Positions 24,207 through 33,797 of a stretch of DNA of 64,000 nucleotides are shown here, one piece after another. Origin of the DNA: Adineta vaga (lineage: Eukaryota > Rotifera); assembly GCA_021613535.1 (NCBI GenBank), contig CP075492.1:1674001-1738000 (forward strand), given 5' to 3'. The stretch's first letter is position 1; every line of letters starts with the position of its first letter. The notes under the pieces are model-generated. The model did not search any database. It had not been told where the DNA came from and saw only the letters and a list, made by a program, of their open reading frames with translations. Position numbers and translations under genes: made by a program.

Positions 24207-25083
24207 TCTGTTGGTATGTAGCTGTTGTTTTGATTAACGCTTTGTATTATAAAATGCAGCAACTAAATTGTTGTGAAATAAAAACTGATGTTTGTATTCG
24301 CTTTTTTATACGAGTAAACTAATTCACCAGTGAACTCTCCATCGAAAAAGTGCATTCGTCTGATGTGATACGAAACGTTTACCTGACAAATATCGCAAAA
24401 CAAACAAACTGACACTTCACTTTATTTTTTCTCATAACTATAATGCAAGAAAGTTATGAAAACATAAAAAGTCTTTTTGTTCTCTGTTTTAGTTGCTTCT
24501 ACACACTTTTGTCATGAAAAATAAACACATACAGAGTTATTTATAAGCTTCACTTAGAAACCATGTAACTCTGAAACGCAAATTGAATGCATTCATTCTG
24601 TATTTGCATTAAGAAACCGTGAGTAGGAATGCGCAGTGTCGGTTTACTGATCACCGCCATCACTAATACAGAACATGAACTGGTTACTCTTAAAATCGCG
24701 GTAAAGAGATTATATTCGCATTAAAAGATTGTGTTTATTGTAACATTACCATCTCTATTGAGTAGTGTCACATCACATATCCCGCAGATCGGGGATGGCG
24801 GGATATGCATCTCTCGCCATTCCCGATCCTCAGGATATGTGACAGTGCTGCAAAAAAGAGGAAAAAAAGAAAAGCAAAGTTTTATCATGTCTCGAAAAAT
24901 GTTTTATATATATTTTTTACAGTTACACATCATTTGTACATTTTATAAAATTGATTTAAGAGTCATCAAACAAATATACGTTTCATATCTATATTTTCAA
25001 AGTCATGAATAGAATGGAATGATGAGTAGACAGTATTTGGTACAAAATGTTCATGTTATTTTGCATACAAGTCCAATTTCACA
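24207..25083. other. Intergenic with one long hairpin
   Basis: Apart from the imperfect inverted repeat at 24764-24848 (separate entry), nothing recognisable. The open frame 24731-25012 runs through the hairpin and is not credible as a gene. Confidence 0.5.
24764..24848. repeat. 85-bp imperfect inverted repeat (MITE-like hairpin)
   Basis: The left arm AGTGTCACATCACATATCCC then GATCGGGGATGGCG pairs with the right arm CGCCATTCCCGATC then GGATATGTGACAGTG. The outer motif TGTCACATATCC is shared by both arms apart from a 3-base insertion on the left. The hairpin is far more GC-rich than its surroundings. It does not resemble the telomere-like hairpins. Confidence 0.65.
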
Positions 25084-25300
25084 TTAGTCGGCTTCAATGG
25101 TTTTTATAATTTTGTCTTTGACAATTTCTACCAATCTTGATGCACAGGTATGAGCACAGGATGTTGTGCCGATAGATACAATGGAAATACCGACAATGAT
25201 TGATAGAAGACCAAGAGCAATGATACCAAAACTAATTAACATCGAACGAAACGCCAATTCTCCATCTAGAATGTTCCATATGACTGACGTCGGTTTGAGT
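25084..25300 (-). other. Possible last exon of a membrane protein
   Basis: The minus strand is open for about 70 residues ending at TAA (25086-25084). It shows a hydrophobic helix (SMLISFGIIALGLLSIIVGI) followed by TTSCAHTCASRLVEIVKDK. The composition and the single well-formed TM look coding, but there is no start and a stop lies just upstream. It is either a terminal exon or a relic. I do not recognise the family. Confidence 0.35.
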
Positions 25301-25383
25301 ATTCAATTGATTGCACATATGCGACAGAAAATTTGGAAGATTCTAATTAGAGTATTGCTTGAATAATTTATACGTATTAATTT

Positions 25384-25431
25384 AGGATGTGGGTGAGGGT
25401 ACTAGATCCATCTAACGCCCACACTCTCATT
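25384..25431. repeat. Telomere-like hairpin repeat, copy 4
   Basis: AGGATGTGGGTGAGGGTACT on the left and CGCCCACACTCTCATT on the right. Not next to a clear stop codon. Confidence 0.6.
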
Positions 25432-25776
25432 AAAAATTTTAAAACAATTTCTCTAGGTATAATAGCCCTTTGAAAGTTAAAAAGAAAAAGACAGTTTTTA
25501 TGATGAAATGAAGCATATAGTATTTTCTCAGAATAAATGTGTTATTAAAATGGTTGAATAATCTTTTAAAACTAAATAGAAAATGACATGTCTTAAAATA
25601 AATGTAGAGTGTCATTATAAAAGAAAAGAAACATACAAGAAATGTCCTACTTTTTTTGTAGCCATTTCTTATTCATTCCGATTAAAAATACTTGTTTTCA
25701 CTACAGTTAAACTACAGAATATAAGAAAAGTGTCTTCATATAACATCTTATTTTCAAACTTTTATTTGAGAAACAA
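25432..25776. other. Spacer upstream of 7TM relic
   Basis: AT-rich with no gene seen. The overlapping open frame 25583-25780 lacks a domain signature. Confidence 0.5.
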
Positions 25777-26856
25777 ATGAATAATACGAATGTAATTGCT
25801 AATACATCAAATCTTATAGGAATCATCAATTCTTATAATGAAGCTGGTGTTCTATTCGTTAAATGCTTGGCTTTGATTATGTTAATTCTTGGTGGTTTTG
25901 GACATTCATGATCAATTTATATTTTTACTCGTCTAACACTTCGTACTAATTCATGTTGTATATATCTTTTAGCAGCAACAATTACTGATTTATTTGTAAC
26001 ATGTTATAATCAACCTCTTCGACTTCTACAAATTGGTTATAACAGTATTGATCCAGCAGCACATTCGATTGTATTGTGTAAGATCTCTTGGTTTTTACTC
26101 AACACATTAAGGTAAGATTGTTCATTTTTAATTAATAAAGTTTTTTTTTCTATTATTCTTCTAGATCTTTATCACCGTGGTATCTTGTTTTGGTTTGTGT
26201 CGATCGTTTTTGGTGTAGTTCTTCATCGGTGAAAATTCGAGGATGGAGTAGTGTTCGTATAGCTAATCGAATCATTTTAATAGCTACTCTGTTCATATGT
26301 CTTGGCTACTCCCAACTATTTATCTTTACCAAAATTGAATATATTCCAGCTAATCAACAATATTTCTGCAATAGTCAATCTGGTTTTTATCGTACGTTTT
26401 TTTCAGTTTTGGACCACCAATTTTTATGTTCATATTTGGTCTTCTAACATTGACACATATGAATCGATTAAAACAAATACGAGTTCGAACATTTAACAAA
26501 CATCAAACTGAAAATTTACATGATAGAAATCAAAATATGATTTTTCGTAATACAAATCGACATGCCATGAGAATGTTACTAGTTCAATGTCTAGTCATTA
26601 TTATTATGGGAGGTCCTTTTATGCCATTGCATGGTTATACGTATCTCTGACAACTAATCAAAATACAGATGCACTTAAAATAGCAAAAGATAATCTATTA
26701 ACAAATGTAGTAGGATATCTATCGGTAACTGGTTCATGTCTAAGTTTCTATTTATTTACTTTATCCAGTAGTCTTTTCCGACGAGAATTGATACATTTAT
26801 TCAAACGATTCTGTGCTCGTCATCATCAAGTACACGTCAATACTGAACGTAACTAA
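25777..26856 (+). pseudogene. Rhodopsin-like 7TM receptor, disabled
   Basis: Starts at ATG 25777 with an N-glycosylated N-terminus (MNNTNVIANTSN). TM helices include FVKCLALIMLILGGFGHS and CIYLLAATITDLFVTC. The TM3 Cys (VLCKISWFLLNTLR) is followed by an intron (GTAAGATT ... TTCTTCTAG, about 26113-26163), then LSPWYLVLVCVDRFWCSSSS, where DRF is the DRY equivalent. Lesions: an in-frame TGA at 25909-25911 in TM1, a frameshift near 26398-26412 (after GFYRTFFS the frame continues as FGPPIFMFIFGLLTL), and another near 26620-26640 before WLYVSLTTNQNT. TM7 and the tail end at TAA 26854-26856. It belongs to the large bdelloid peptide-receptor-like 7TM expansion. The ligand is unknown. Confidence 0.75.
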
Positions 26857-27207
26857 ATCCTATACATTACCTATCTATCCCTCATATTTGTTTTTGTCGT
26901 TTTCTGCTTTTTCAAATCAATATAGAATAAATTACATTTCCATCATTAATATATATATACATGTTCTTTTTGTCTTATAATGAATGCACAATACATAATA
27001 TGAGAAAAACTCGGATAAAGATCGTTCAAATCTATAAATAAACAATATGATAGTTTTATATTCTATTAGCCTAGGATCTTTGTGAACTCCACGTGTTGAA
27101 CGGATCAGAATTAAATGCAGTGAGAGAAAAAATTCATAGGTTAAAATTAGACATCTATGTAAAAAAGAACTGTATATATAGTTAACGAACTAAATTTTTG
27201 TCAATCG
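26857..27207. other. Convergent spacer
   Basis: AT-rich spacer between the 7TM relic and the stop of the transporter gene. Nothing recognised. Confidence 0.5.
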
Positions 27208-29134
27208 TTAATCACGTTCTAGAAATGTTTTAATATCAAAATAAATCAATCTAAGAACAGATTTAATCGTTTGATGATGTTGAATAATTGGATAAATTCC
27301 AACAATAATAAACGAAATAATTAACCAAATTATTCCAAAACAAATCCAAAAAGTAAAAAATCTTTCATTAAATATATATGATGTTCCATAAAGAGGCCAT
27401 GGACAAATAATAATTAAACATATTGTTATTCCAATTGCTAATAAACGAACAAAACGAGAATTTTCTTTAATATAAATAATTCCATGTTCTACATCTTCAG
27501 TTTTTATTCGATTTGGATTTGGTAAATCATCATCAATTAATTTAATTTCTCTCATTGATTTAAAATCATATGGAATTTCATCTGGTTTAATAAAACTAAA
27601 TAAAGGAATAAATATAAATGGAGTTAATAAAGCAACAAGATTTCCAACAAGCATTGATAAATTTGATCCAGTTGATTGAATAGTTATTTTTCCATATAAA
27701 TATTTAGATGTTAATAACCATGATATTATTGAACAAATTAAACCCAATGGTGGTGAAAGACAAGCAGCTAATTTACTTTGTTTATTCCATAAAAGTGTTA
27801 ATATAGAAGGTAAAACAGCACTTGATATAATAATTCCTATCATTGTATATAAATATCCTAAACTTATTGAAATATAATATAAACCAATTGATAAAATACT
27901 CATACTCAATGCAAAAAATAATACAGATAAAATTGAAATGTAAAATAATTTTTTTCCTGATGCATTTGAATTAATATAAGTTCGATAAATATCAAATGTT
28001 ATTATTGAACCAACAGAAATGAATTGTGAAGACATTGCACTTGTACATGCTAAATAAATCATTATAAAACTTAATATACTTCCACTTTTTCCAAGTAAAA
28101 CAATTGCAGCTGATGGTAATGTTAAACCCGAATTAATATCATTTTCACTTAATCGATTTGGATATGTTGGAAATAAAACATTATCTTCAATTGTAATTGC
28201 AACAATACCCATGGTTGTACCAGTAACAAATGGTATTGCAAACCATGCAATACCACCAAGAATATAACCATGTACAGCTGATGTTGATGAAGCAGCAATA
28301 ACTTTATTATAATATCCATTATCAAGAAAAACTGTTCCAAAATTTCCAATTAAATTTATAAAAAAAAAGATTAAACCATCTCGAGATTTGATTGTTAAAT
28401 AAGAACCTTGAAAATTTCCATCAATTGGATGAATTAAACTTGCATTAACAAGTAAATCATAGATTTTTGAAAATGAACCCAATAAAGATGATGTTTGATA
28501 TGTTGTTAATGAAAAAAATAATATTATAATAATAATAATCACTGTATGAACATAATTTGTTAGAAAAGTTGCTTTTATTCCTCCAACTGTTGTATAAACT
28601 ATTGTCCCTAATGGTATTAAAAGACAAGCAGCAATAATATTCATTCCACATAATGTGAACAACAGCTGAACCACCTGTTAATAACATTAATGTAACAAGA
28701 ATATTTGTAAATAAGAAGAATAGAATAAATATCCAATGACCTTCCCGACCATATCGTACACGAATAATTTCTAAATATGTATGAGCAAATGGTGCACGAC
28801 GTTTAAATTCAATTGCAATTATTGAAAATAAAATAATTTGAATTGTTGCACCATTTGCATACCAAAATGCACCAGATATTCCATATAAATAAGTAACAGA
28901 AGTTGATTGTAATAATGTTGCAGCCCATGTCCATGATGATACAATTGATGATGAGATTAAACCTGAACGAATTTTTCGATTTCCTGTTAGAAATATTTCA
29001 CTTGACATTTTATTTTCACCATTAAATCGTTGTAAAACAAGAGTTATTATAATCATAATTAAACTAAATATAGTTCCAAAACTAATTAAGATGATATAAC
29101 CATCGATTTGTGATAATGGAAATGTCGTAAACAT
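27208..29134 (-). CDS. DUR3: DUR3-type urea active transporter (SSS family), one frameshift
   Basis: Two overlapping minus-strand frames together give about 640 residues, the usual DUR3 length. The first (from ATG 29134) has EIFLTGNRKIRSGLISSSIV, SSWTWAATLLQSTSVTYLYG, and SGAFWYANGATIQIILFSII with KRRAPFAHTYLEIIRVRYG, the best conserved DUR3 block. It ends in TGGSAVV. The second continues LCGMNIIAACLLIPLGTIVY, TTVGGIKATFLTNYVHT, and about ten further TM helices. The join near 28645-28655 needs a one-base shift with no intron signals, so the gene is either recently broken or carries an assembly error; the rest is undamaged. DUR3 proteins take up urea with protons or sodium across the plasma membrane. 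The family is typical of fungi, plants and protists and also occurs in some animals. No introns are seen, unlike most neighbours. Confidence 0.85.
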
Positions 29135-29770
29135 TGTTTTTTTCTTTCTAAAAACAAAACGTGCGCATGAGAGAAACCAATAAATATATTGAGGGTATAT
29201 GGATATGACTGCTGACTTGAGGACTACATCGCACTGAGAGGATGAAAGTGAAATAAAAAATTCGTATTTTATTGTTTCTCATTCACATCAATTCTTACAG
29301 GAGAAAAAATGAAAATACGCAGATTTTACCTAGACACAAACGTTATTTTAATTTTCTCTACAATAGATCTATGCATATATGACAAGAAATCTGTCATCTT
29401 TCAAATTTCAAAAGTGAAGAAAAAGAAAACTAAACTCATCTTAAATCTTTTAGATTATACTTTATCCAGAATAGTGACTAGAGAAGGGTAGATCAGATAT
29501 TCCCACAAGGTATGTCAGATCAAAAATTATCTACGCAATCTTCAAGTCATGACAAGTCAGAAAATGACTTGATTTACTTATCTCTAATATTCTTATACAA
29601 TAATAAATATAATAAACAACATAGTATGAGAAAAAAAAGTGGAAGAATATAGAAAAAGATATGTTGCTTCTATATCCTTTATTTCTTAGATATCTAATTA
29701 TCTTTCAAAATCAGGTTGTATTTTATCCAAAGAAAAAGCTTCTTTATAATTATTATTAATAATTATATTA
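29135..29770. other. Spacer upstream of DUR3
   Basis: Contains a loose G-rich motif at about 29192 (TGAGGGTATATGGATATGAC) but no true hairpin. No gene seen. Confidence 0.5.
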
Positions 29771-30455
29771 AAAAAGATTATATACGAGTTATTCCCACGT
29801 AAACCACGCTTGAAGTTGCTGAAATTTGTATATGTTGTAAACGAAGGTAAATGATGGATTTTGGCGCAAGCCGATTTTGAAAATATTCAATTCTTCGGAT
29901 TTTATAAGAATTCTACGAAAAACGCCAAATTTCAAAAACTCAAAAATTGAGGGTACACATGGGGCAATATCTCCGGAACGGCTCGACCGATCCGACTGAA
30001 ATTTTTTACAGATGTGCACCTAAGTGAGTTACACTTATCATAACATTTTCGTTCAAAAATACTCAGCCGTCAGATTTCTGTGAGCCATTCAAGATTTGCA
30101 AAAAAATACAAATTTAGACAACTTCGAACCTTCATAACTTTTGATTGAAATAGGATATAACATTGACACTTTTACAGTTGATTGATCTCTATGAGTTGTA
30201 CCTACCCTGAAAGTTTCAATCCTCTAGGTCATCTGGAGTCTTCACAATATTCGTTCCGAAAAACAGTTTTTGTGAAAAACTCGACTTTGCAGGCCGATTA
30301 TCTCTCAAGAAATAGGTCCGTTTGAGGTCAGGCTTTCACATATAGGAAGTACTATGCCTAGACTACAACGCCAGAAAAAAAATCAACCTTGGATCTCTGA
30401 TAAAGCATTTCACATGGAGGCGTCCTTCCGAGGGTTTTCAGAGATTCCAGGTTGA
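29771..30455. other. Compositionally distinct noncoding block
   Basis: About 680 bp richer in GC than its flanks and free of a long open frame. Phrases such as GGGGCAATATCTCCGGAACG, CTCGACCGATCCGACTGAAA and ATAACTTTTGATTG look like decayed coding or repeat sequence. I could not translate it into a recognisable domain. It is probably a remnant of a mobile element or an old insertion. Confidence 0.35.
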
Positions 30456-30462
30456 TCTGTTT

Positions 30463-30513
30463 TGGGCTGGGCGTGGGTGGGTGTCTCTCTTCTTTACCCA
30501 CACCCACACCCTT
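30463..30513. repeat. Telomere-like hairpin repeat, copy 5
   Basis: TTGGGCTGGGCGTGGGTGGG on the left, TTACCCACACCCACACCCTT on the right, with a short CT-rich loop. It follows directly on the noncoding block. Confidence 0.65.
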
Positions 30514-30867
30514 TGACGTGTATGTAGAGATGACCAAGGGTTTGTCGAAATTTTCTATTTATAGTACAATTCAATCAACGAAACATATTTCTTTATAATC
30601 TTTGAGTACTTGAGGATAAATATATTATGTGCAAAAGATGTAAGTTCAAAAGAGTTAAACAAAATCTGCATAGAGAAACTTCTCTTACGGTTAAATCAAA
30701 AACATACATAAAAAGCTATGTTACTTCAAAGATTACAACACTTCGATCACAGAATAGAAAGTGTAGGAAAGGATAAAGGAATGGATCATACAGGTATTTC
30801 TTCATAGTCTATTACAAAATGATGAAAATTTTCGCAATACTCCAATCACAAAAACAAAAGGAAAGAA

Positions 30868-30940
30868 GCTCCCGAATGGATTTGAACCACCTGTCTTCCG
30901 GTTAACAGCCGGATGCATTTACCCCTTACGCCACAGGAGC
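30868..30940 (-). tRNA. tRNA-Asn (anticodon GTT)
   Basis: The minus strand folds as a 73-nt cloverleaf. The acceptor stem is GCTCCTG with CGGGAGC (one G-U). The D arm is GCGT with ATGC and contains GGGG in the loop. The anticodon stem TCCGG with CCGGA has loop CTGTTAA, giving anticodon GTT for Asn. The T arm is GGTGG, loop TTCAAAT, CCATT. No intron and no encoded CCA. A T-rich run downstream (30853-30860 on the minus strand, TTTTGTTTTTG) can serve as RNA polymerase III terminator. Internal A and B boxes are present as part of the D and T arms. Confidence 0.93.
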
Positions 30941-32034
30941 TTATTAAATATAACAAAGAAACACTTTTCCCTTTCATCACGACTATAACATGTTAGTGAA
31001 TTATTATTACGCAATATATGTGTGGTAAAGATTTGATGATTTGGAAAAATGAAGGTGTAGTCTTTCTCTCTATTGATATTGTATCGTCGTGAAATATTAA
31101 AAATTTTTTATTATAACACTAAGACAGCGGCAAAAAACACATTAGTTACTCAATCGATATTTCATCTAGAAGTGCTTTTATTTAGGTCGATCAATTCAAT
31201 TCATACCCTATTCGTTTTCATTGCATCGATTAGATGTTCTGCCCCTGTACTTCCAATTTCATTATATCCAATGTTAAGTCAACAGGTGATTCACCACCAT
31301 TGGATATAGCCTATATTCTTATGATATATCATAATTCAGACTTCATGTCTGATGGAGATAGCTACAGAATTTCGTTTAGACAATACAACGTGGTAGTTTT
31401 TCTTTTCTTTCGGTCGTATGTGATCAAACACATCTTGTCTTGATTATGAGGAGTTAGTCCCCGAAACATCGACTACATTCTTTTTTTTTATTGTAAAAAT
31501 TCACTAATTTATTAAATAAATCATTTGTTGATATTTTTTCAATTAATATTTAAATACATAATGATGAAATTTAAAGCTGCTGTTAGTCCTGTAAACTTTC
31601 TACTCAAATTGTTACTCATAGAGAAATGGAAGAATATAGATCTTGAACTATGCTCTCATCTTTACAGAGTAAGAAATAATTTGACAAAAATGAAAAAGTA
31701 CTGCAAGATTTTATAGCTGTAGTTCCGTAGGGATTTTAATAAATAATAGGAAATGCCTTTAGATTGTGTTTATAAAAAGAGAAAATATCAAAGCTACCAT
31801 TAGATAATTGAAGTATACCTGAAAACAGATGAGAAGATTTTTCTTTCTTGTCAAATATCATTTCAGAAAAATTGAAAATTCTACAGGTATAGAGAATTTT
31901 CCATCTGCGTTCACACTCATGACAATGAGATGCTGTAGATTTCCTAACTTTCCTTTTGAGTCTTCCACTTTTGATTTTCACAATTTTCTCCTAGGTATCC
32001 TCTCTCAACTCTGAATAATATCATCAGCACCATC
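30941..32034. other. Intergenic with a small inverted repeat
   Basis: At 31264-31308 the arms TATATCCAATG and CATTGGATATA form an 11-bp perfect inverted repeat with a 20-bp loop. Otherwise only short frames without domain signatures were seen. Confidence 0.45.
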
Positions 32035-32095
32035 TTGAGGGTGTGAGTTAAGAGTATAGTCTGGCCTACACCTACGCCCACACCCACACCCTCAA
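32035..32095. repeat. Telomere-like hairpin repeat, copy 6 (most complete)
   Basis: TTGAGGGTGTGAG, then the core TTAAGAGTATAGTCTGG, then CCACACCCTCAA as the end. Terminal 11-mers are nearly perfect inverted copies, and the centre carries CCTACACC. Confidence 0.8.
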
Positions 32096-32657
32096 AAATG
32101 GTACATACACGGTCTCTCCTATTCGATTGCGTGTTTAGTTGTTTCGCATGCGTAAAAGGAAAGGTAATTTATGCATCACCAATCACTGCAGAAAACGATA
32201 AATATAAACATGTGCTTTTCGCATGCGGATTCACACCTAGCACATTTACTCATTTTCATTTTATTTCGATCGTTTATGTGCATTATTTAACGGTAAGTAA
32301 CACTATACTATTTGGATTTAGTCTCCTGTACTGTTATTATCAATTTCATCATGTTTTGATCTTTTAAAAACAGACTAGGAAATTGCCTGCCTATAAACGA
32401 TCTGAGAATAAGGGACGAGATATGTTTTGTGCTTTGATCATGTTTCTCATAGTTCACCTATGTAATTTAAATGATATTAAATATCGTAAGTTAATATTTT
32501 CGGTTTGGTAGTTGATACCTACCGTTGTATAGGTGATGCTTTCAGGAATCTTCTCCTAAAGTTTAGGAAAGTGCTTTAAATAATTATTTTAATACTCCAT
32601 TTTCGATTTTGCTTTTAATAGAAAAAGATTCAATATTTACGCAAGATTAGATTCATC
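32096..32657. other. Upstream region of the methyltransferase gene
   Basis: No gene recognised. It probably contains the promoter and untranslated leader of the gene starting at 32658, but no clear element is visible. Confidence 0.45.
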
Positions 32658-33395
32658 ATGAATTCTATTAAGAAACTTATTCAAATAGTAATACCATTGA
32701 CAATTGTATTGTGTTTACCAGCATATATTATTGCAACATCTGGTACCTGGCCTACAAATCTAATTGAAACGTTTCCAAATAATTGGTGGAATATTATTTC
32801 ACCTATAATCTACACACATTTATTTGTGATTGTGGGTCACTTTCTAATGATTAACCAAAATAAAACAAATCCAATGCAAGTATTCGTATCATTATCTTTA
32901 CCAATTGAAGCTACTATTGGTATTCCTCGAGCTATCTATATTGGAACAATTCTCAACAGTGCCACTCCGGAACAAAGCTATTTATTTCCCACTCAATATC
33001 GTCATATTGCACAATTACCAAGTGTACTGTTGTTTTCTATTGGTTTATATTTGTTTTGTACTACCAATTACCAATTTTTGTCGAAAGGGAAAGGAACATT
33101 ATCACCAATGATGCCACCAACACAATTTGTAGTGGAAGGTCCTTATAAATTTGTACGAAATCCAATGATTGGGTCAATACTCATGATAATGGTTGCCGAG
33201 GCTTTGTGGTTCAATTCTAAAGGATTGGCATATTTTACTGGTTCATTTTTTGTTTGCAACACATTTTATTTCATGTTTGACGAAGAGCCTAAACTTGTCG
33301 AAAGATTTGGTGAACCTTATAAGGAATATTGCAAATATGTCAATCGCTGGATGTTTAGATTCACTCCTTACGAGACATCTTTCAAAGCTAAATAA
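32658..33395 (+). CDS. Isoprenylcysteine carboxyl methyltransferase-like membrane protein
   Basis: A single-exon frame of 245 residues with ATG at 32658 and TAA at 33393-33395. An N-terminal hydrophobic segment (LIQIVIPLTIVLCLPAYIIA) and further helices (IISPIIYTHLFVIVGHFLM; VLLFSIGLYLFCTTNYQFL; SILMIMVAEALW; AYFTGSFFVCNTFYFMF) give about five TMs. The C-terminal half holds the conserved SAM-binding signature of the ICMT/PEMT-type family: FVVEGPYKFVRNPMIGS, then DEEPKLVERFGEPYKEYCKY with the E-E-P/R-F-G/Y-x-x-Y pattern, then VNRW. Such enzymes sit in the ER or other internal membranes and methylate small or lipid substrates with SAM. The exact substrate cannot be read from sequence; the NnrU/MeTrc-like subgroup is an alternative. 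The frame appears intact. Confidence 0.75.
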   Translation: MNSIKKLIQIVIPLTIVLCLPAYIIATSGTWPTNLIETFPNNWWNIISPIIYTHLFVIVGHFLMINQNKTNPMQVFVSLSLPIEATIGIPRAIYIGTILNSATPEQSYLFPTQYRHIAQLPSVLLFSIGLYLFCTTNYQFLSKGKGTLSPMMPPTQFVVEGPYKFVRNPMIGSILMIMVAEALWFNSKGLAYFTGSFFVCNTFYFMFDEEPKLVERFGEPYKEYCKYVNRWMFRFTPYETSFKAK

Positions 33396-33506
33396 TAGAA
33401 TTTAAATTATTGTAAGACTGAAAACATATGAATTAATCACATATTATATTCGAACTACAAAAGGACAATAAAATAGCTATTAGTTTTATCTGAATTCTTA
33501 TTTTCC

Positions 33507-33561
33507 GAGGGTGTGAGTGTGGGTGTGTGTCAAGCTATACTCTTAACCCACACCCACACTC
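33507..33561. repeat. Telomere-like hairpin repeat, copy 7
   Basis: GAGGGTGTGAGTGTGGGTGT, then the core in inverse orientation (CAAGCTATACTCTTAA), then CCCACACCCACACTC. It starts 112 bp after the methyltransferase stop codon. Confidence 0.75.
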
Positions 33562-33688
33562 ATTATTATTCATTCTATATTTCATCAATGATATATGAAA
33601 AAGCAATAAGAGATGATAATAAATATTTATCATTCTAGTTAAATAAATGAATTGATTTTATTTCGCTATATGATTACGATTTTACAAA

Positions 33689-33719
33689 CAAGTAACACTC
33701 GTCGAGCCCGACTGAATGA
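33689..33719 (-). repeat. Dispersed repeat terminus, inverse copy
   Basis: CAAGTAACACTCGTCGAGCC followed by CGACTGAATGA is the reverse complement of the repeat ends at 8093-8152 and 46922-46950. Confidence 0.55.
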
Positions 33720-33797
33720 TTAGTATTGAATAATGTTTTCCATTGTTGAAATCATTCGTAATACTTTAGATATTATTATTATACCATTTGAACAAAT

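Noticed and set aside
24731-25012. Open frame of 93 residues across the GC-rich hairpin
   Set aside because: The frame depends on the inverted repeat and has no domain features.
28149-28349. Leu/Ile-rich 66-residue minus-strand frame
   Set aside because: Shadow frame within the DUR3-like transporter.
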